NCBI GenBank assembly: GCA_002430755.1
Contig: DJCX01000081.1
Location: forward strand, 23,148 to 57,629
Direction of reading: 5' to 3'
Length of the DNA stretch: 34,482 nt
Source: Flavobacteriales bacterium UBA5939
GTDB taxonomy: Bacteria; Bacteroidota; Bacteroidia; Flavobacteriales; Schleiferiaceae
Made by a program: the position numbers and the translations under genes. The notes beneath the pieces are model-generated. The model did no database searches. It saw only the letters and a list, made by a program, of their open reading frames with translations, and was not told the origin of the DNA. This document shows, piece by piece, positions 1-7,701 of the stretch. Numbering within the stretch: position 1 is the first letter of the stretch; each line of letters opens with the position of its first letter.

Positions 1-50
1 CCTTTTCCTTCATCTCCCCATTGGAGACCTAGTAGTACATCTACTGCCAT
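1..50 (-). CDS. purA: Adenylosuccinate synthetase, N-terminal 16 codons only
   Basis: Only the start of the gene is in the window; it runs off the left edge. On the minus strand the ATG at 48-50 begins MAVDVLLGLQWGDEGK, followed by a codon starting GG. The QWGDEGKG block is the nucleotide-binding loop found at the extreme N terminus of adenylosuccinate synthetase, so the call is firm despite the short length. The enzyme joins IMP and aspartate, using GTP, in the first committed step to AMP. The ATG lies 11 bp after the fur stop codon, so purA is probably cotranscribed with fur and relA. PurA is a known target of (p)ppGpp inhibition in other bacteria, which gives the relA linkage possible meaning. 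Confidence 0.9.
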   Translation of the reverse strand, partial: MAVDVLLGLQWGDEGK

Positions 51-61
51 GGCTTCAGTAA

Positions 62-499
62 TTAGGATTCCTTCTTCTTTGCATAAAAGTATAAGCTGTG
101 GCTGCTTACATCTACGTTGAAGACTTCCTCTATCGTTTTTTTAATGTTTTCAATTCTAGGATCGCAGAACTCATATACTTCACCTGAGTCTAAAATAACA
201 TGATCGTGCTGCTTGTTGAAATATGATTTCTCATAGAAGCTTTGATTTTGACCAAACTGGTGTTTTCGAATCAATCCACAAGTAAGCAGTAATTCAATGG
301 TGTTGTAGAGTGTTGCTCTCGATACTCGGTAGTTCTTAGATTTCATGTTTAGGTACAGGGTCTCAACATCAAAGTGATCATTACTCTCGTAGACCTCTTT
401 AAGTATGGCGAAGCGTTCGGGAGTTTTACGTTGCTTGTTTTCCTCCAGAAAAGTGCTAAAGACCTTTTTTACTTGTTCCTGTGCGTCTAAATGGCTCAT
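62..499 (-). CDS. fur: Fur-family transcriptional regulator
   Basis: A 145-aa protein with the Fur fold: an N-terminal winged helix (about residues 10-85, including RKTPERFAIL and the recognition-helix stretch SRATLYNTIELL) and a C-terminal dimerisation part with QHDH (97-100) and EFCD (110-113). It should be a metal- or redox-responsive DNA-binding dimer. The structural-zinc CxxC usual after HDH is absent: the stretch reads VILDSG, with one Cys deleted and the other Ser, leaving Cys112. This form is, to my recollection, usual for the Fur copy encoded between relA and purA in flavobacteria, so it is probably not the iron-responsive Fur of textbooks. It lies 29 bp after relA and 11 bp before purA in the same direction. 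The regulated metal or signal cannot be read from the sequence. Confidence 0.88.
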   Translation of the reverse strand: MSHLDAQEQVKKVFSTFLEENKQRKTPERFAILKEVYESNDHFDVETLYLNMKSKNYRVSRATLYNTIELLLTCGLIRKHQFGQNQSFYEKSYFNKQHDHVILDSGEVYEFCDPRIENIKKTIEEVFNVDVSSHSLYFYAKKKES

Positions 500-528
500 G
501 TGAGAACTAAAGCGCTAAAATACTTCTA

Positions 529-2754
529 CTAATTGAATTTACCCACCCTATTTACGGCGCTAATTCCCTCTAGAGACTTGATATTGTTAATAGTGTCGGT
601 CAATCCCACTTTATCAGCGACTTCAATGGTTAATTGACCTGTGAATAACCCATCATCTACAGAGAAGGAAATGGCTTTAATATTGATATTTAAGTCCCCA
701 GAAACGATTTTAGTGACATCATTTACGATACCCATTCTGTCCGCCCCCATAATTTCAATATTCACGGTCACCTTTGCTCGTTCTGTGGCAATCCAATTTG
801 CTTTCATGACCCTATTGGCAAATCGTCCTTGGAGCATTACGGCGTTTGGACAATCGTGTCTATGTACCTTGATTCCTTCAGCGGTTGTAATAAAGCCAAA
901 TACGCGTTCGCCAGGCAAGGGGGAGCAGCATTTGGCCAGAGAATAGTCAAGTTGTTGTTCGTCATTTCCGAAGACAAGTTCAACATGTTCTGCGCCAATA
1001 TCTTTTGGCTTTTGACCTTTGGTTTCAAGCTTTGCTTTGGCGTAAGAACTCTTGACGATTCTCGAACGGAAATAGTTTACAAAACCCGAAGTCTCTCTTG
1101 CATACTGTCGAAGCTTCTTGTTGTCAATAACACCAAGCCCAACTTTGTAGTACAATTCTTCAGGGTTCTTTAAACCGTAATAATTGACAAGCTTTTGAAT
1201 ATTACTTGAAGTCGCTTTTAGCTTTAGGACGCGCAATTTGCGCTCAAGCATCATGTAGCCTTGTCCAGATATTATTTGTTTTTCCTTCTTCAGTGATCTT
1301 TTAATGCGCTGTTTCGCTTTTCCTGTTTTTACAAAACTCAGCCAGTCTTCCTTTGGCTCTTGCTTCATGGAAGTCAAGATTTCAATCTGATCACCCGATT
1401 TAAGTGGGGTAGAAAGTGGAACCAATTTACCATTGACCTTTGTGCCGAGGCAGCGCGCTCCAACATCACTATGAATATCAAAAGCAAAATCAAGTGCGGT
1501 AGCACCTTTGGGCAGCGTGCGCATTTCCCCTTTTGGTGTAAAGACGAAAATCTCGGAAGCGAACAGATTCATCTGAAAGCTCTCAATGAAATCTTCATTA
1601 TCATTATCAGGGTCATCTAAGAATTCTTTAATTCTCATCAACCACGTATCAAGTGAGTTAGAGCCAGAACTATCTTCTTTGTACTTCCAATGCGCTGCAA
1701 AGCCATTTTCGGCAACATCGTCCATTCTCGCGGTACGTATTTGTACTTCAACCCATCTACCATCCGGACCCATCACCGTAGTATGGAGACTCTCGTAACC
1801 ATTGCTTTTTGGAGATGAAATCCAATCCCGCAAGCGAAGTGGATTTGGACTATAGTTTTCGGTTACTAGTGAGTAAGCTTTCCAACAATCCGCTTTTTCT
1901 TGCTCTAGTGAAGAGTCCAAAATAATTCGGATTGCATACTTGTCATAGACTTCATCAAAGCGAACACCTTGGTTTTTCATCTTACGACGAATGGAATATA
2001 TACTCTTTGTCCGCTTCTTTATTTTAAAAGATAACCCTGCCTCATTAAGCCCGTCCTCTACTGTAGCGACAAATTTGTTTAAGTATGTGAAATCCGCTTT
2101 CTCTAAAGCTTCCATCTGATCGTGAATCTCAGCATATACTTCTGGCTCCGTGTACTTTAGACTTTGGTCCTCAAGCTCTGTTTTAATGCGGTACAAACCC
2201 AGTCTATGTGCTAGAGGGGCGTAAATAAATAGGGTTTCAGAAGCCTTGGTAAGTTGCTTGTGTGAGGGCATTCCATGCATTGTGCGCATGTTGTGCATAC
2301 GGTCCGCAATCTTGATAAGTATTACACGGATATCGTCACTGATAGTGAGGAGCATTTTCCGGTAATTTTCAAGCTGCATGTTATTGTCGACGGTGGTAAC
2401 ACCGCTGATCTTTGTCAAACCATCGATGAGTTTGGCAATATTTTTACCAAACATGCTTTCAATGTCGTCAAGTGTATAATCGCTGTCTTCAACAACATCA
2501 TGCATCAACGCCGTGGCAATACTTGTTGGGCCAAGACCAATTTCTGTGGCAACTATCTGTGCAACTTCAATAGGATGAGTGATGTACGGTTCTCCAGTTT
2601 TTCTCCTTATCCCGTTGTGAGCATCATTCGCAAGTCGAAAGGCACGCTTAATCAGATCGACGTCGTCCTTATCTGTCTTGTACTCAATACTGTTCAATAA
2701 ATCTTTGAACGCATTGTCAATGAGTGCTTTATCTTCTGGGTTCCAATCAGTCAT
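529..2754 (-). CDS. relA: Bifunctional (p)ppGpp synthetase/hydrolase, RelA/SpoT family
   Basis: A 741-aa long Rel protein with all usual domains. The HD hydrolase domain occupies roughly residues 30-190, with His60, the LMHDVVED motif (His85, Asp86) and intact acidic residues. The synthetase domain covers about 240-390 and includes NGYESLHTTV and VEVQIRT. A TGS domain (about 400-460) follows, then a Cys-Cys region (CCSPLPGE, HRHDCPN) and a C-terminal ACT domain. Both catalytic halves look intact, so it probably makes and degrades (p)ppGpp, setting the stringent response at the ribosome. The ATG directly abuts the stop of the upstream methylase (TAA at 2755-2757), so the two are translationally close. 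It belongs to the phosphatase-methylase-relA-fur-purA run. Confidence 0.97.
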   Translation of the reverse strand: MTDWNPEDKALIDNAFKDLLNSIEYKTDKDDVDLIKRAFRLANDAHNGIRRKTGEPYITHPIEVAQIVATEIGLGPTSIATALMHDVVEDSDYTLDDIESMFGKNIAKLIDGLTKISGVTTVDNNMQLENYRKMLLTISDDIRVILIKIADRMHNMRTMHGMPSHKQLTKASETLFIYAPLAHRLGLYRIKTELEDQSLKYTEPEVYAEIHDQMEALEKADFTYLNKFVATVEDGLNEAGLSFKIKKRTKSIYSIRRKMKNQGVRFDEVYDKYAIRIILDSSLEQEKADCWKAYSLVTENYSPNPLRLRDWISSPKSNGYESLHTTVMGPDGRWVEVQIRTARMDDVAENGFAAHWKYKEDSSGSNSLDTWLMRIKEFLDDPDNDNEDFIESFQMNLFASEIFVFTPKGEMRTLPKGATALDFAFDIHSDVGARCLGTKVNGKLVPLSTPLKSGDQIEILTSMKQEPKEDWLSFVKTGKAKQRIKRSLKKEKQIISGQGYMMLERKLRVLKLKATSSNIQKLVNYYGLKNPEELYYKVGLGVIDNKKLRQYARETSGFVNYFRSRIVKSSYAKAKLETKGQKPKDIGAEHVELVFGNDEQQLDYSLAKCCSPLPGERVFGFITTAEGIKVHRHDCPNAVMLQGRFANRVMKANWIATERAKVTVNIEIMGADRMGIVNDVTKIVSGDLNINIKAISFSVDDGLFTGQLTIEVADKVGLTDTINNIKSLEGISAVNRVGKFN

Positions 2755-3453
2755 TTAGTCAAGGAGGAAAATGGTTGGCCGTTTGTGTAAATCAGGCAAA
2801 TTATTTGCCCAATCGGCAATAGTCTTAGTTTCAATGTACTCATTTTGCAGCGTGATATCGCAGGCGATACACAACTTTGTCTCGGGATGAAGGACTTTTA
2901 AGAGTTCTTCTACAAGTTTATTATTGCGATAAGGAGTCTCCATGAAGATCTGAGTAATACCGTCCTTTAAATCCTTTGTCATCGCCTGAAAAACGCGCTT
3001 CCGAATCCCTTGGTCGAAAGGAAGGTATCCACGAAAGGTGAATTGCTGTCCATTAAATCCACTGCCCATTAATGCCAGAAGAATAGAGGAGGGGCCGACT
3101 AAAGGTTTGACGGAAAGTCCTTTACGATGCGCAATACTGACGATCTCTGCTCCAGGATCGGCAACACAGGGGACTCCAGCTTCTGAAATAATCCCAACAT
3201 TCTCACCTCTTTCTACAGGTTTCAAAAAACCGGGTAAGTCCAATGGATCGGTATGCTTATCAAGAATTTCCATGTTGATTTCACGCTGCACCTTCTCCGG
3301 GAGAAGACGCTTGATAAAAGCTCTAGCTGTCTTCTCATTTTCAACAATGAAATACTCAAGTGAATCAATAATCTTCACTACATCCGGAGGAAGTATTTCA
3401 GTAAAATTTTCTTCTCCTAAACTATTGGGAATAAGGTAGATAGTCCCTTTCAT
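2755..3453 (-). CDS. SAM-dependent methyltransferase, tetrapyrrole methylase (RsmI-like) family
   Basis: A 232-aa protein starting at MKGTIYLIPNSLGE. It resembles the catalytic domain of RsmI, which 2'-O-methylates 16S rRNA C1402, and has the tetrapyrrole-methylase fold. Visible motifs are GENVGIISEAGVPCVADPG (about 85-105, SAM-pocket loop), PLVGPSSILLALMGSG and METPYRNNKLVEELL. It is shorter than classical RsmI (about 280 aa) and lacks the C-terminal extension, so the substrate may differ; Bacteroidota often carry this short form as well as a longer RsmI. I chose the ATG at 3453 over an in-frame GTG six bases upstream because this ATG overlaps the phosphatase stop as ATGA, typical of translational coupling. 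Family confident, substrate not. Confidence 0.85.
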   Translation of the reverse strand: MKGTIYLIPNSLGEENFTEILPPDVVKIIDSLEYFIVENEKTARAFIKRLLPEKVQREINMEILDKHTDPLDLPGFLKPVERGENVGIISEAGVPCVADPGAEIVSIAHRKGLSVKPLVGPSSILLALMGSGFNGQQFTFRGYLPFDQGIRKRVFQAMTKDLKDGITQIFMETPYRNNKLVEELLKVLHPETKLCIACDITLQNEYIETKTIADWANNLPDLHKRPTIFLLD

Positions 3454-3896
3454 GAGCACTGTTCTAAGAATTTATCAATGGCTAATTCAAGCATATCATA
3501 GACATCTTCAAAACCACGCTGTCCACCTGTATATGGATCAGGTACTTGCCTATTTTCTCCTGGATAAGCTTCATTCATGATTAAGCGTACTTTTTCTTTT
3601 GATACTTCATCTGGTGCAAGTCGAGCAATGTTCGAGTAGTTGGAACTGTCCATCGCGAAAATTATATCGAACCTATCGAAATCTTCGACTAAAAATGGTC
3701 TTGACCGCTGGTTATCTATGTTTAATCCTCGGCCCTTTGCCGTAATGATAGATCGTGTATCAGGTCGCTCACCTTCGTGCCAACCAGACGTACCGGCACT
3801 GTCAATATACCAACCCTCAGGTGCCTTAGATTCTAAAATTCCATGTGCAAGGGGCGAACGGCAAATGTTTCCCAAGCATACCATAAGTACATTCAT
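3450..3896 (-). CDS. Low-molecular-weight protein-tyrosine phosphatase
   Basis: A 148-aa protein, the normal family length. The P-loop CLGNICRS near the N terminus supplies nucleophile Cys7 and Arg13 of the CX5R motif. The general-acid Asp lies in VPDPYTGG near the C terminus. It should dephosphorylate phosphotyrosine (relatives include Wzb, Etp and YfkJ) in the cytoplasm; the substrate is unknown, and no capsule or tyrosine-kinase genes are near. The next Met (residue 5) would place the nucleophile too close to the N terminus, so the first ATG is favoured. That ATG follows directly on the T-run of the dnaA terminator, so there is no conventional leader. Its stop overlaps the methylase start by four bases. 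Confidence 0.93.
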   Translation of the reverse strand: MNVLMVCLGNICRSPLAHGILESKAPEGWYIDSAGTSGWHEGERPDTRSIITAKGRGLNIDNQRSRPFLVEDFDRFDIIFAMDSSNYSNIARLAPDEVSKEKVRLIMNEAYPGENRQVPDPYTGGQRGFEDVYDMLELAIDKFLEQCS

Positions 3897-3927
3897 AAAA
3901 AAAAGTCAGTACCCGAAGATACTGACT
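3897..3927 (-). terminator. Rho-independent terminator after dnaA, UUCG tetraloop
   Basis: Read on the minus strand, AGTCAGTATC pairs with GGTACTGACT (two arms within 3904-3927, one T-G wobble), closing a C(TTCG)G tetraloop, an unusually stable loop. Eight T residues follow (3904 down to 3897), so this is a textbook intrinsic terminator 24 bp after the dnaA stop. The T-run ends directly at the ATG of the phosphatase gene (3896), so it could also limit read-through into the phosphatase-relA-fur-purA run. Confidence 0.88.
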
Positions 3928-3950
3928 CTTTTATGCATTCGTAATATAAA

Positions 3951-5384
3951 TTAAGCGAGTGTTAATCTCTTTTGTAGATCATCCACGTAAGTCTTAAATC
4001 GCTTATCTGTTTCTTTCAAATTGTTCACTGTACGGCAGGCGTGCAGTACTGTAGCGTGGTCTTTATTCCCACATTGCTGACCAATAGAAGCAAGGCTGTT
4101 TTTGGTTAATTGCTTTGAGAAATACATGCTCAATTGACGGGCTTGTACAATCTCTCTCTTACGAGTCTTCGATTTGAGTAACTCCAATGGCATATCGAAG
4201 TAATCGCAAACAACTTTTTGGATAAAATCGATCGAAATTTCACGAGTAGTACTCTTTACGAACTTATCGACCATCGACTTTACCAATTCCATGGTGATTT
4301 GCTTCTTATTCAAAGAGCTTTGCGCGAGAATACTAATAAGAGCACCCTCGAGTTCACGAACATTAGAATTAATAGAGTAGGCGATAAACTCAACAATATC
4401 TTGCTCTACCTCAATACCGTCATTGTACAGTTTTTTACCTAAGATGGCTACGCGAGTCTCTAGTCCAGGCTTTTGCAAATCAGCGCTCAAGCCCCACTTA
4501 AAGCGACTTAACAAGCGCTGTTCCATTCCTTGAAGTTCAACAGGAGCTCTGTCCGAGGTGAGGATAATTTGCTTCCCGTTTTGATGCAAGTGGTTAAAAA
4601 TTTCAAAGAAAACATCCTGAGTCTTCTCCTTTCCTGAAAAACTCTGAACATCATCAATGATCAACACATCGATCATTTGATAGAAGTGCACAAAGTCGTT
4701 TTTAGAGTTGTTACGTATGCTGTCAATAAACTGCTGGGTAAACTTCTCAGCGCTTACATACAGTACAGTTTTTTCGGGGTAATTGTCTTTAATTTCTACA
4801 CCAATAGAATGCGCTAGGTGTGTTTTTCCTAATCCAACACCTCCATACAACATTAATGGATTGAACGAAGTGCCTCCAGGACTCTTTCCAACAGCTAAAC
4901 CAGCTGATCTTGCCAGTCTATTGCAATCACCTTCGATAAAATTGTCGAAAGTGTAGTTAGGATTCAGTTGACTATCAATATTCAACTTCTGCAATCCAGG
5001 AATCACAAAAGGATTTTTGATACTCTTTTCATTAGTAATAGCCACAGGCATGTTGACGCTCTGAGGTTTGTGCTTACGACGTCCTGAACTTGGAAGTTTC
5101 ATGGTTGGCGGCGTGCTGTTGTCATAGGAGTTCTCCATGACTATACTATATACAAGTTTAGCACCTTCGCCTAGCCCTTTGGTAATGGCTGCTTTTAGTA
5201 AGGAAATATAGTTCTCCTCAAGGTATTCGTAAAAGAATTTGGAAGGAACTTGGACGGTGAGAACGGTACCTTGAATTTTAATCGGTTTGATCGGCGAAAA
5301 CCAAGTGTCATAACACTGGTCATCGACGTTATCCTTGATAAATTCTAAAGCTTCATTCCAAATAGTCCCAACTGTTTTACTCAT
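3951..5384 (-). CDS. dnaA: Chromosomal replication initiator protein DnaA
   Basis: A 477-aa DnaA with the standard four-domain layout. Domain I is the N-terminal part (about 1-85, WNEALEFI...), followed by a variable basic linker to about 140. The AAA+ ATPase has Walker A GGVGLGKTH (181-189) and Walker B LIIDDVQ (241-247), with arginine-rich sensor elements near RLLSRFKWGL. The C-terminal DNA-binding domain carries the DnaA signature around CGNKDHATVLHACRTV. It binds DnaA boxes and opens the origin. The gene stands alone on the minus strand: a strong terminator follows and a 333-bp non-coding region precedes it. dnaN and gyrB are not next to it, as is common in Bacteroidota. Confidence 0.98.
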   Translation of the reverse strand: MSKTVGTIWNEALEFIKDNVDDQCYDTWFSPIKPIKIQGTVLTVQVPSKFFYEYLEENYISLLKAAITKGLGEGAKLVYSIVMENSYDNSTPPTMKLPSSGRRKHKPQSVNMPVAITNEKSIKNPFVIPGLQKLNIDSQLNPNYTFDNFIEGDCNRLARSAGLAVGKSPGGTSFNPLMLYGGVGLGKTHLAHSIGVEIKDNYPEKTVLYVSAEKFTQQFIDSIRNNSKNDFVHFYQMIDVLIIDDVQSFSGKEKTQDVFFEIFNHLHQNGKQIILTSDRAPVELQGMEQRLLSRFKWGLSADLQKPGLETRVAILGKKLYNDGIEVEQDIVEFIAYSINSNVRELEGALISILAQSSLNKKQITMELVKSMVDKFVKSTTREISIDFIQKVVCDYFDMPLELLKSKTRKREIVQARQLSMYFSKQLTKNSLASIGQQCGNKDHATVLHACRTVNNLKETDKRFKTYVDDLQKRLTLA

Positions 5385-5401
5385 GGCTCAAAAAAGGTCC
5401 T

Positions 5402-5428
5402 GTCTCGAGGTTGTTCAAGTCTCGAGAC
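5402..5428. repeat. Inverted repeat in the dnaA leader
   Basis: GTCTCGAG (5402-5409) and CTCGAGAC (5421-5428) are exact reverse complements, separated by 11 bases. They lie 18-44 bases upstream of the dnaA ATG. With the promoter predicted at 5497-5526, the repeat would fall in the 5' untranslated RNA, where it could form a hairpin, or it could bind a dimeric regulator. No T-run follows, so it is not an intrinsic terminator. Confidence 0.6.
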
Positions 5429-5465
5429 CGTGTTCGTGTGTCTCTTAAAAATAAGGGGTCTGCGC

Positions 5466-5483
5466 AGAGGAAAATTTTCCTCT
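5466..5483. repeat. 18-bp perfect palindrome upstream of dnaA
   Basis: AGAGGAAAATTTTCCTCT is a perfect 18-bp palindrome with no spacer, which suits a dimeric DNA-binding protein better than an RNA hairpin. It sits 14 bp downstream of the candidate -7 box, close to the expected transcription start, a good position for repression. The binding protein is unknown. Confidence 0.55.
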
Positions 5484-5496
5484 TTGGCTTGCATTA

Positions 5497-5526
5497 CAAA
5501 TCTGTTGATAAATTCTCTTTCAACAA
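5497..5526 (-). promoter_or_regulatory. dnaA: Candidate dnaA promoter (Bacteroidota -33/-7 type)
   Basis: On the minus strand TTG (complement of 5524-5526), exactly 19 bases, then CAGATTTG (complement of 5497-5504). The Bacteroidota primary-sigma consensus is TTG-N19-TAnnTTTG, so this matches with one mismatch in the -7 box. TGTTGA/TCAACA half-sites (5503-5508 and 5520-5525) fall within the spacer, and this stretch includes the near-match to a DnaA box, which would allow autoregulation. A 5' leader of about 100 nt would result. Confidence 0.45.
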
Positions 5527-5717
5527 AATTTTTTTAGGGTTGTGTTAATAAAAAGTTTTTCTTAAGGGATTTGTAACTATCTGATTATCAGTATGTAAAT
5601 AAAACCACCAAATTTTTTCGGTATAAAATACCACAATCGCCTCAATGTGTTGAAAATTCGAGGCTTGCAGAAGATTCGCTCCCAAAAATCAACTTTCAAA
5701 AATCTTAGATTTACCTC

Positions 5718-6146
5718 ATGGAAAAAATAAATTTGAAAGGAATTTTTGAGTTTCGTCCTAGATATTCTGAGACTGATCAAATGGGTGTGGTCTACTACGG
5801 TAATTATGCCACCTATTTTGAGGTTGGTCGTGTCGAATTATTGCGCGATTTGGGCATGAGCTATGCGGAAATGGAAAAGTCTGGAACGATGCTCCCAGTA
5901 GTCCATCTCGATATGGACTTTAAAGCCGGAGCCAAATATGATGAAGAACTCGTGCTTGAAACCTCCATTCACGAAGTCCCTTCGAGAAAGATATCATTTT
6001 ACCACACGCTTAAGAACAAGGAGGGTAAAACTTTGGTAACAGGTAAAGTAGTCTTGGTATTTGTCGATACCAAAACCTTCAAAACAAAACAGTGTCCAGC
6101 AGATTTTAAAACACTACTGCTTAAGGCTTCTTCAACACAGTCGTAA
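5718..6146 (+). CDS. Acyl-CoA thioesterase, YbgC/4HBT hotdog family
   Basis: A 142-aa single-domain hotdog protein. RYSETDQMGVVYYGNYATYFEVGR (about 14-37) is the signature of the 4-hydroxybenzoyl-CoA thioesterase/YbgC group: the Asp in DQMG is the usual catalytic acid, followed by the conserved YYGNY stretch. It should hydrolyse acyl-CoA or acyl-ACP thioesters in the cytoplasm; chain-length preference cannot be read. The ATG at 5718 is the first in frame and gives the family's normal N terminus. It points away from dnaA, and its last 26 bases overlap the end of the convergent peptidase gene, with no terminator between them. Confidence 0.88.
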   Translation: MEKINLKGIFEFRPRYSETDQMGVVYYGNYATYFEVGRVELLRDLGMSYAEMEKSGTMLPVVHLDMDFKAGAKYDEELVLETSIHEVPSRKISFYHTLKNKEGKTLVTGKVVLVFVDTKTFKTKQCPADFKTLLLKASSTQS

Positions 6147-7701
6147 TTCCTGTTGAACTCGTAATGTGAATAAGACTAGGAGTATTCTCCAGATGTAACT
6201 CATTCATCGCGGTGCCTGAAGACAAGAGCTGACCATTTAAACTATATATCTGGTATGAATAAGTTTCGTCAGAAGGAAATATCACCCTGACATTATCTCC
6301 ATAACTCAAATAAGGCGTTTTCTGGCTTTTATCATCTTCTTCAATAGAAATACCGCTCAGTATGTTTTTTGGAGCTCCAAATGCCGTGTAAATGGCTTGA
6401 GAGTAGTTTCCATTGTTCACTATGGAGTCAGCGGATAGTATATTTTCCGCGATGTCGCGTAAACTTTGGAAGGACATGAGTTGATACAGGCTTTCTAGAA
6501 CTATTTTATCCGCAAGTGAGTCATTTACTGTGGTAGCCGCACTAAACTCAAGCATTGCACCGACCATGATATCCGTGTGCTGATAGATGTTCCAAAACGA
6601 ACTAATAGTGTTGTAATCCTTTTGTCCGTCATAAACAGCACTTCTGCCGTTCCAAAAGGTATTGTTACCGTCCCAATCGAATATACGCGTGCTTTGAACA
6701 CCGCTCATTCTGCCGTAACGCTCCGCGAAATAGTCGCCTAAAGCCTCATCAAAAGTTCGTCTCTCATCACCATTTGTCGAGGCTGGAGCAGCACCGTGAC
6801 TGATGGCGTGCCCAAGTTCATGGATAATAACATCTGCATCTTCCGCATCGTCTACGCCGCCTTCTCCAAAAAATAGGCGAGGAGGGTTAGTACCCCAATT
6901 GAACATTGAGTTATCCTGTCCATTTAATGCTTGAGGATCCACATGTATGGCATAATTAAGAATGTTTCCATAGCCCAAGACATTCAGGTATTCGTTTTGC
7001 TTGGTAATGTGGTAGGTTACCATCACTTGTTCAAATTCATCGTTGGCTCTTCCTGAAACCCAATTGTTAGGATCAGTACTGATGCTGACATACGGTGCAT
7101 CGAAGTCAATCACATGTATGTAATCGTTTTTCAAACGAACAGTATCGTTTACAACATCTACGGTCACAGAGTCGAGTACAGTCAAACTGTCAAGCACCCC
7201 AGCATTACCATCGTTCATATCCGTATATATACCACCATAGCTTAAGTTGTTTGGGGTCAATGGATCTGGGTTAAATACACGAACCTGCACAGTCGTGTCA
7301 TTAAAATGAAGGTTTAAGTCTAATTCTTCAATTAATTCATTTTCAGAATTATAGAATAATACAGAATGTTCAACTCCGTCGTTAATCGTATCAGGTCTAA
7401 CGGACAGCCAGTTGTTGGACCTCCACAAGAGATATGGACCTTCTAGAGACGGGTTAAGAGCGGCACGTGCTTCTTGACTTAATGATGATTTCCTTTTAAT
7501 CATGTTGCCATCTAGCGACCGAATTTCCAAGTACTGATGCTCGAGAATTGGGATGTTTTGGTAGCGATAAGTAAAACGTTGGTATTGCGCATGCGGACTA
7601 TTACGCGTGGTAAAATACTCGTGCTCCAATCCCTCAACATTTTGCCCAAAAGTTAGGCTACCTATTAGTGTAAACAGTAATGTGATGATTCTTCTTGACA
7701 T
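6121..7701 (-). CDS. Exported gluzincin metallopeptidase (M4/M36-like) with probable type IX sorting domain
   Basis: A 526-aa secreted zinc peptidase. Residues 1-19 form a signal peptide (RRIITLLFTLIGSLTFG, mature end near Gln20). About 20-200 resembles a propeptide region, and 210-440 is the catalytic domain. It has HELGH at 294-298 and FDEALGD with Glu319 as likely third zinc ligand, 21 residues after the second His, matching thermolysin/fungalysin spacing. The C-terminal ~75 residues (YSYQIYSLNGQLLSSG...) look like a short type A sorting domain for the type IX secretion system. It probably degrades extracellular protein. The ATG lies inside the 3' end of the YigZ-family gene (44-bp overlap), so it is likely the last gene of a ribD-yigZ-peptidase unit. 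Exact MEROPS family is uncertain. Confidence 0.82.
   Translation of the reverse strand: MSRRIITLLFTLIGSLTFGQNVEGLEHEYFTTRNSPHAQYQRFTYRYQNIPILEHQYLEIRSLDGNMIKRKSSLSQEARAALNPSLEGPYLLWRSNNWLSVRPDTINDGVEHSVLFYNSENELIEELDLNLHFNDTTVQVRVFNPDPLTPNNLSYGGIYTDMNDGNAGVLDSLTVLDSVTVDVVNDTVRLKNDYIHVIDFDAPYVSISTDPNNWVSGRANDEFEQVMVTYHITKQNEYLNVLGYGNILNYAIHVDPQALNGQDNSMFNWGTNPPRLFFGEGGVDDAEDADVIIHELGHAISHGAAPASTNGDERRTFDEALGDYFAERYGRMSGVQSTRIFDWDGNNTFWNGRSAVYDGQKDYNTISSFWNIYQHTDIMVGAMLEFSAATTVNDSLADKIVLESLYQLMSFQSLRDIAENILSADSIVNNGNYSQAIYTAFGAPKNILSGISIEEDDKSQKTPYLSYGDNVRVIFPSDETYSYQIYSLNGQLLSSGTAMNELHLENTPSLIHITSSTGITTVLKKP

Larger units (their letters stand above)
5385..5717. promoter_or_regulatory. 333-bp divergent intergenic region upstream of dnaA and a thioesterase gene
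   Basis: The only non-coding stretch over 300 bp. It is AT-rich, and I find no open frame with family features and no RNA gene. It contains two perfect inverted repeats on the dnaA side (5402-5428 and 5466-5483), a candidate dnaA promoter (5497-5526) and one near-match to a DnaA box, TGTTGATAA at 5503-5511 (complement TTATCAACA, one mismatch to TTATCCACA). The right half (about 5560-5700) holds nothing I can interpret except a weak -7-like TAGATTTA at 5706-5713, four bases before the thioesterase ATG. Confidence 0.6.

Noticed and set aside
829..1173. 114-codon plus-strand open frame opposite the relA C-terminal region
   Set aside because: Antisense to a clearly conserved domain; no family features or start signals.
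2275..2700. 141-codon open frame on the plus strand, opposite relA
   Set aside because: Wholly antisense to the conserved HD domain of relA, with cysteine-rich, low-similarity translation and no promoter; a shadow of the real gene.
3038..3439. 133-codon plus-strand open frame opposite the methylase gene
   Set aside because: Serine/proline-rich antisense translation with no recognisable motif; the minus-strand methylase explains the sequence.
5385..5717. Replication origin (oriC) next to dnaA
   Set aside because: Only one near-match to a DnaA box; no cluster of boxes and no clear unwinding element, and oriC is often remote from dnaA in Bacteroidota. A GC-skew plot of the full genome would decide.
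5577..5780. 67-codon minus-strand frame in the dnaA/thioesterase intergenic region
   Set aside because: Overlaps the conserved start of the thioesterase and has a biased, unrecognisable translation; no promoter or family match.
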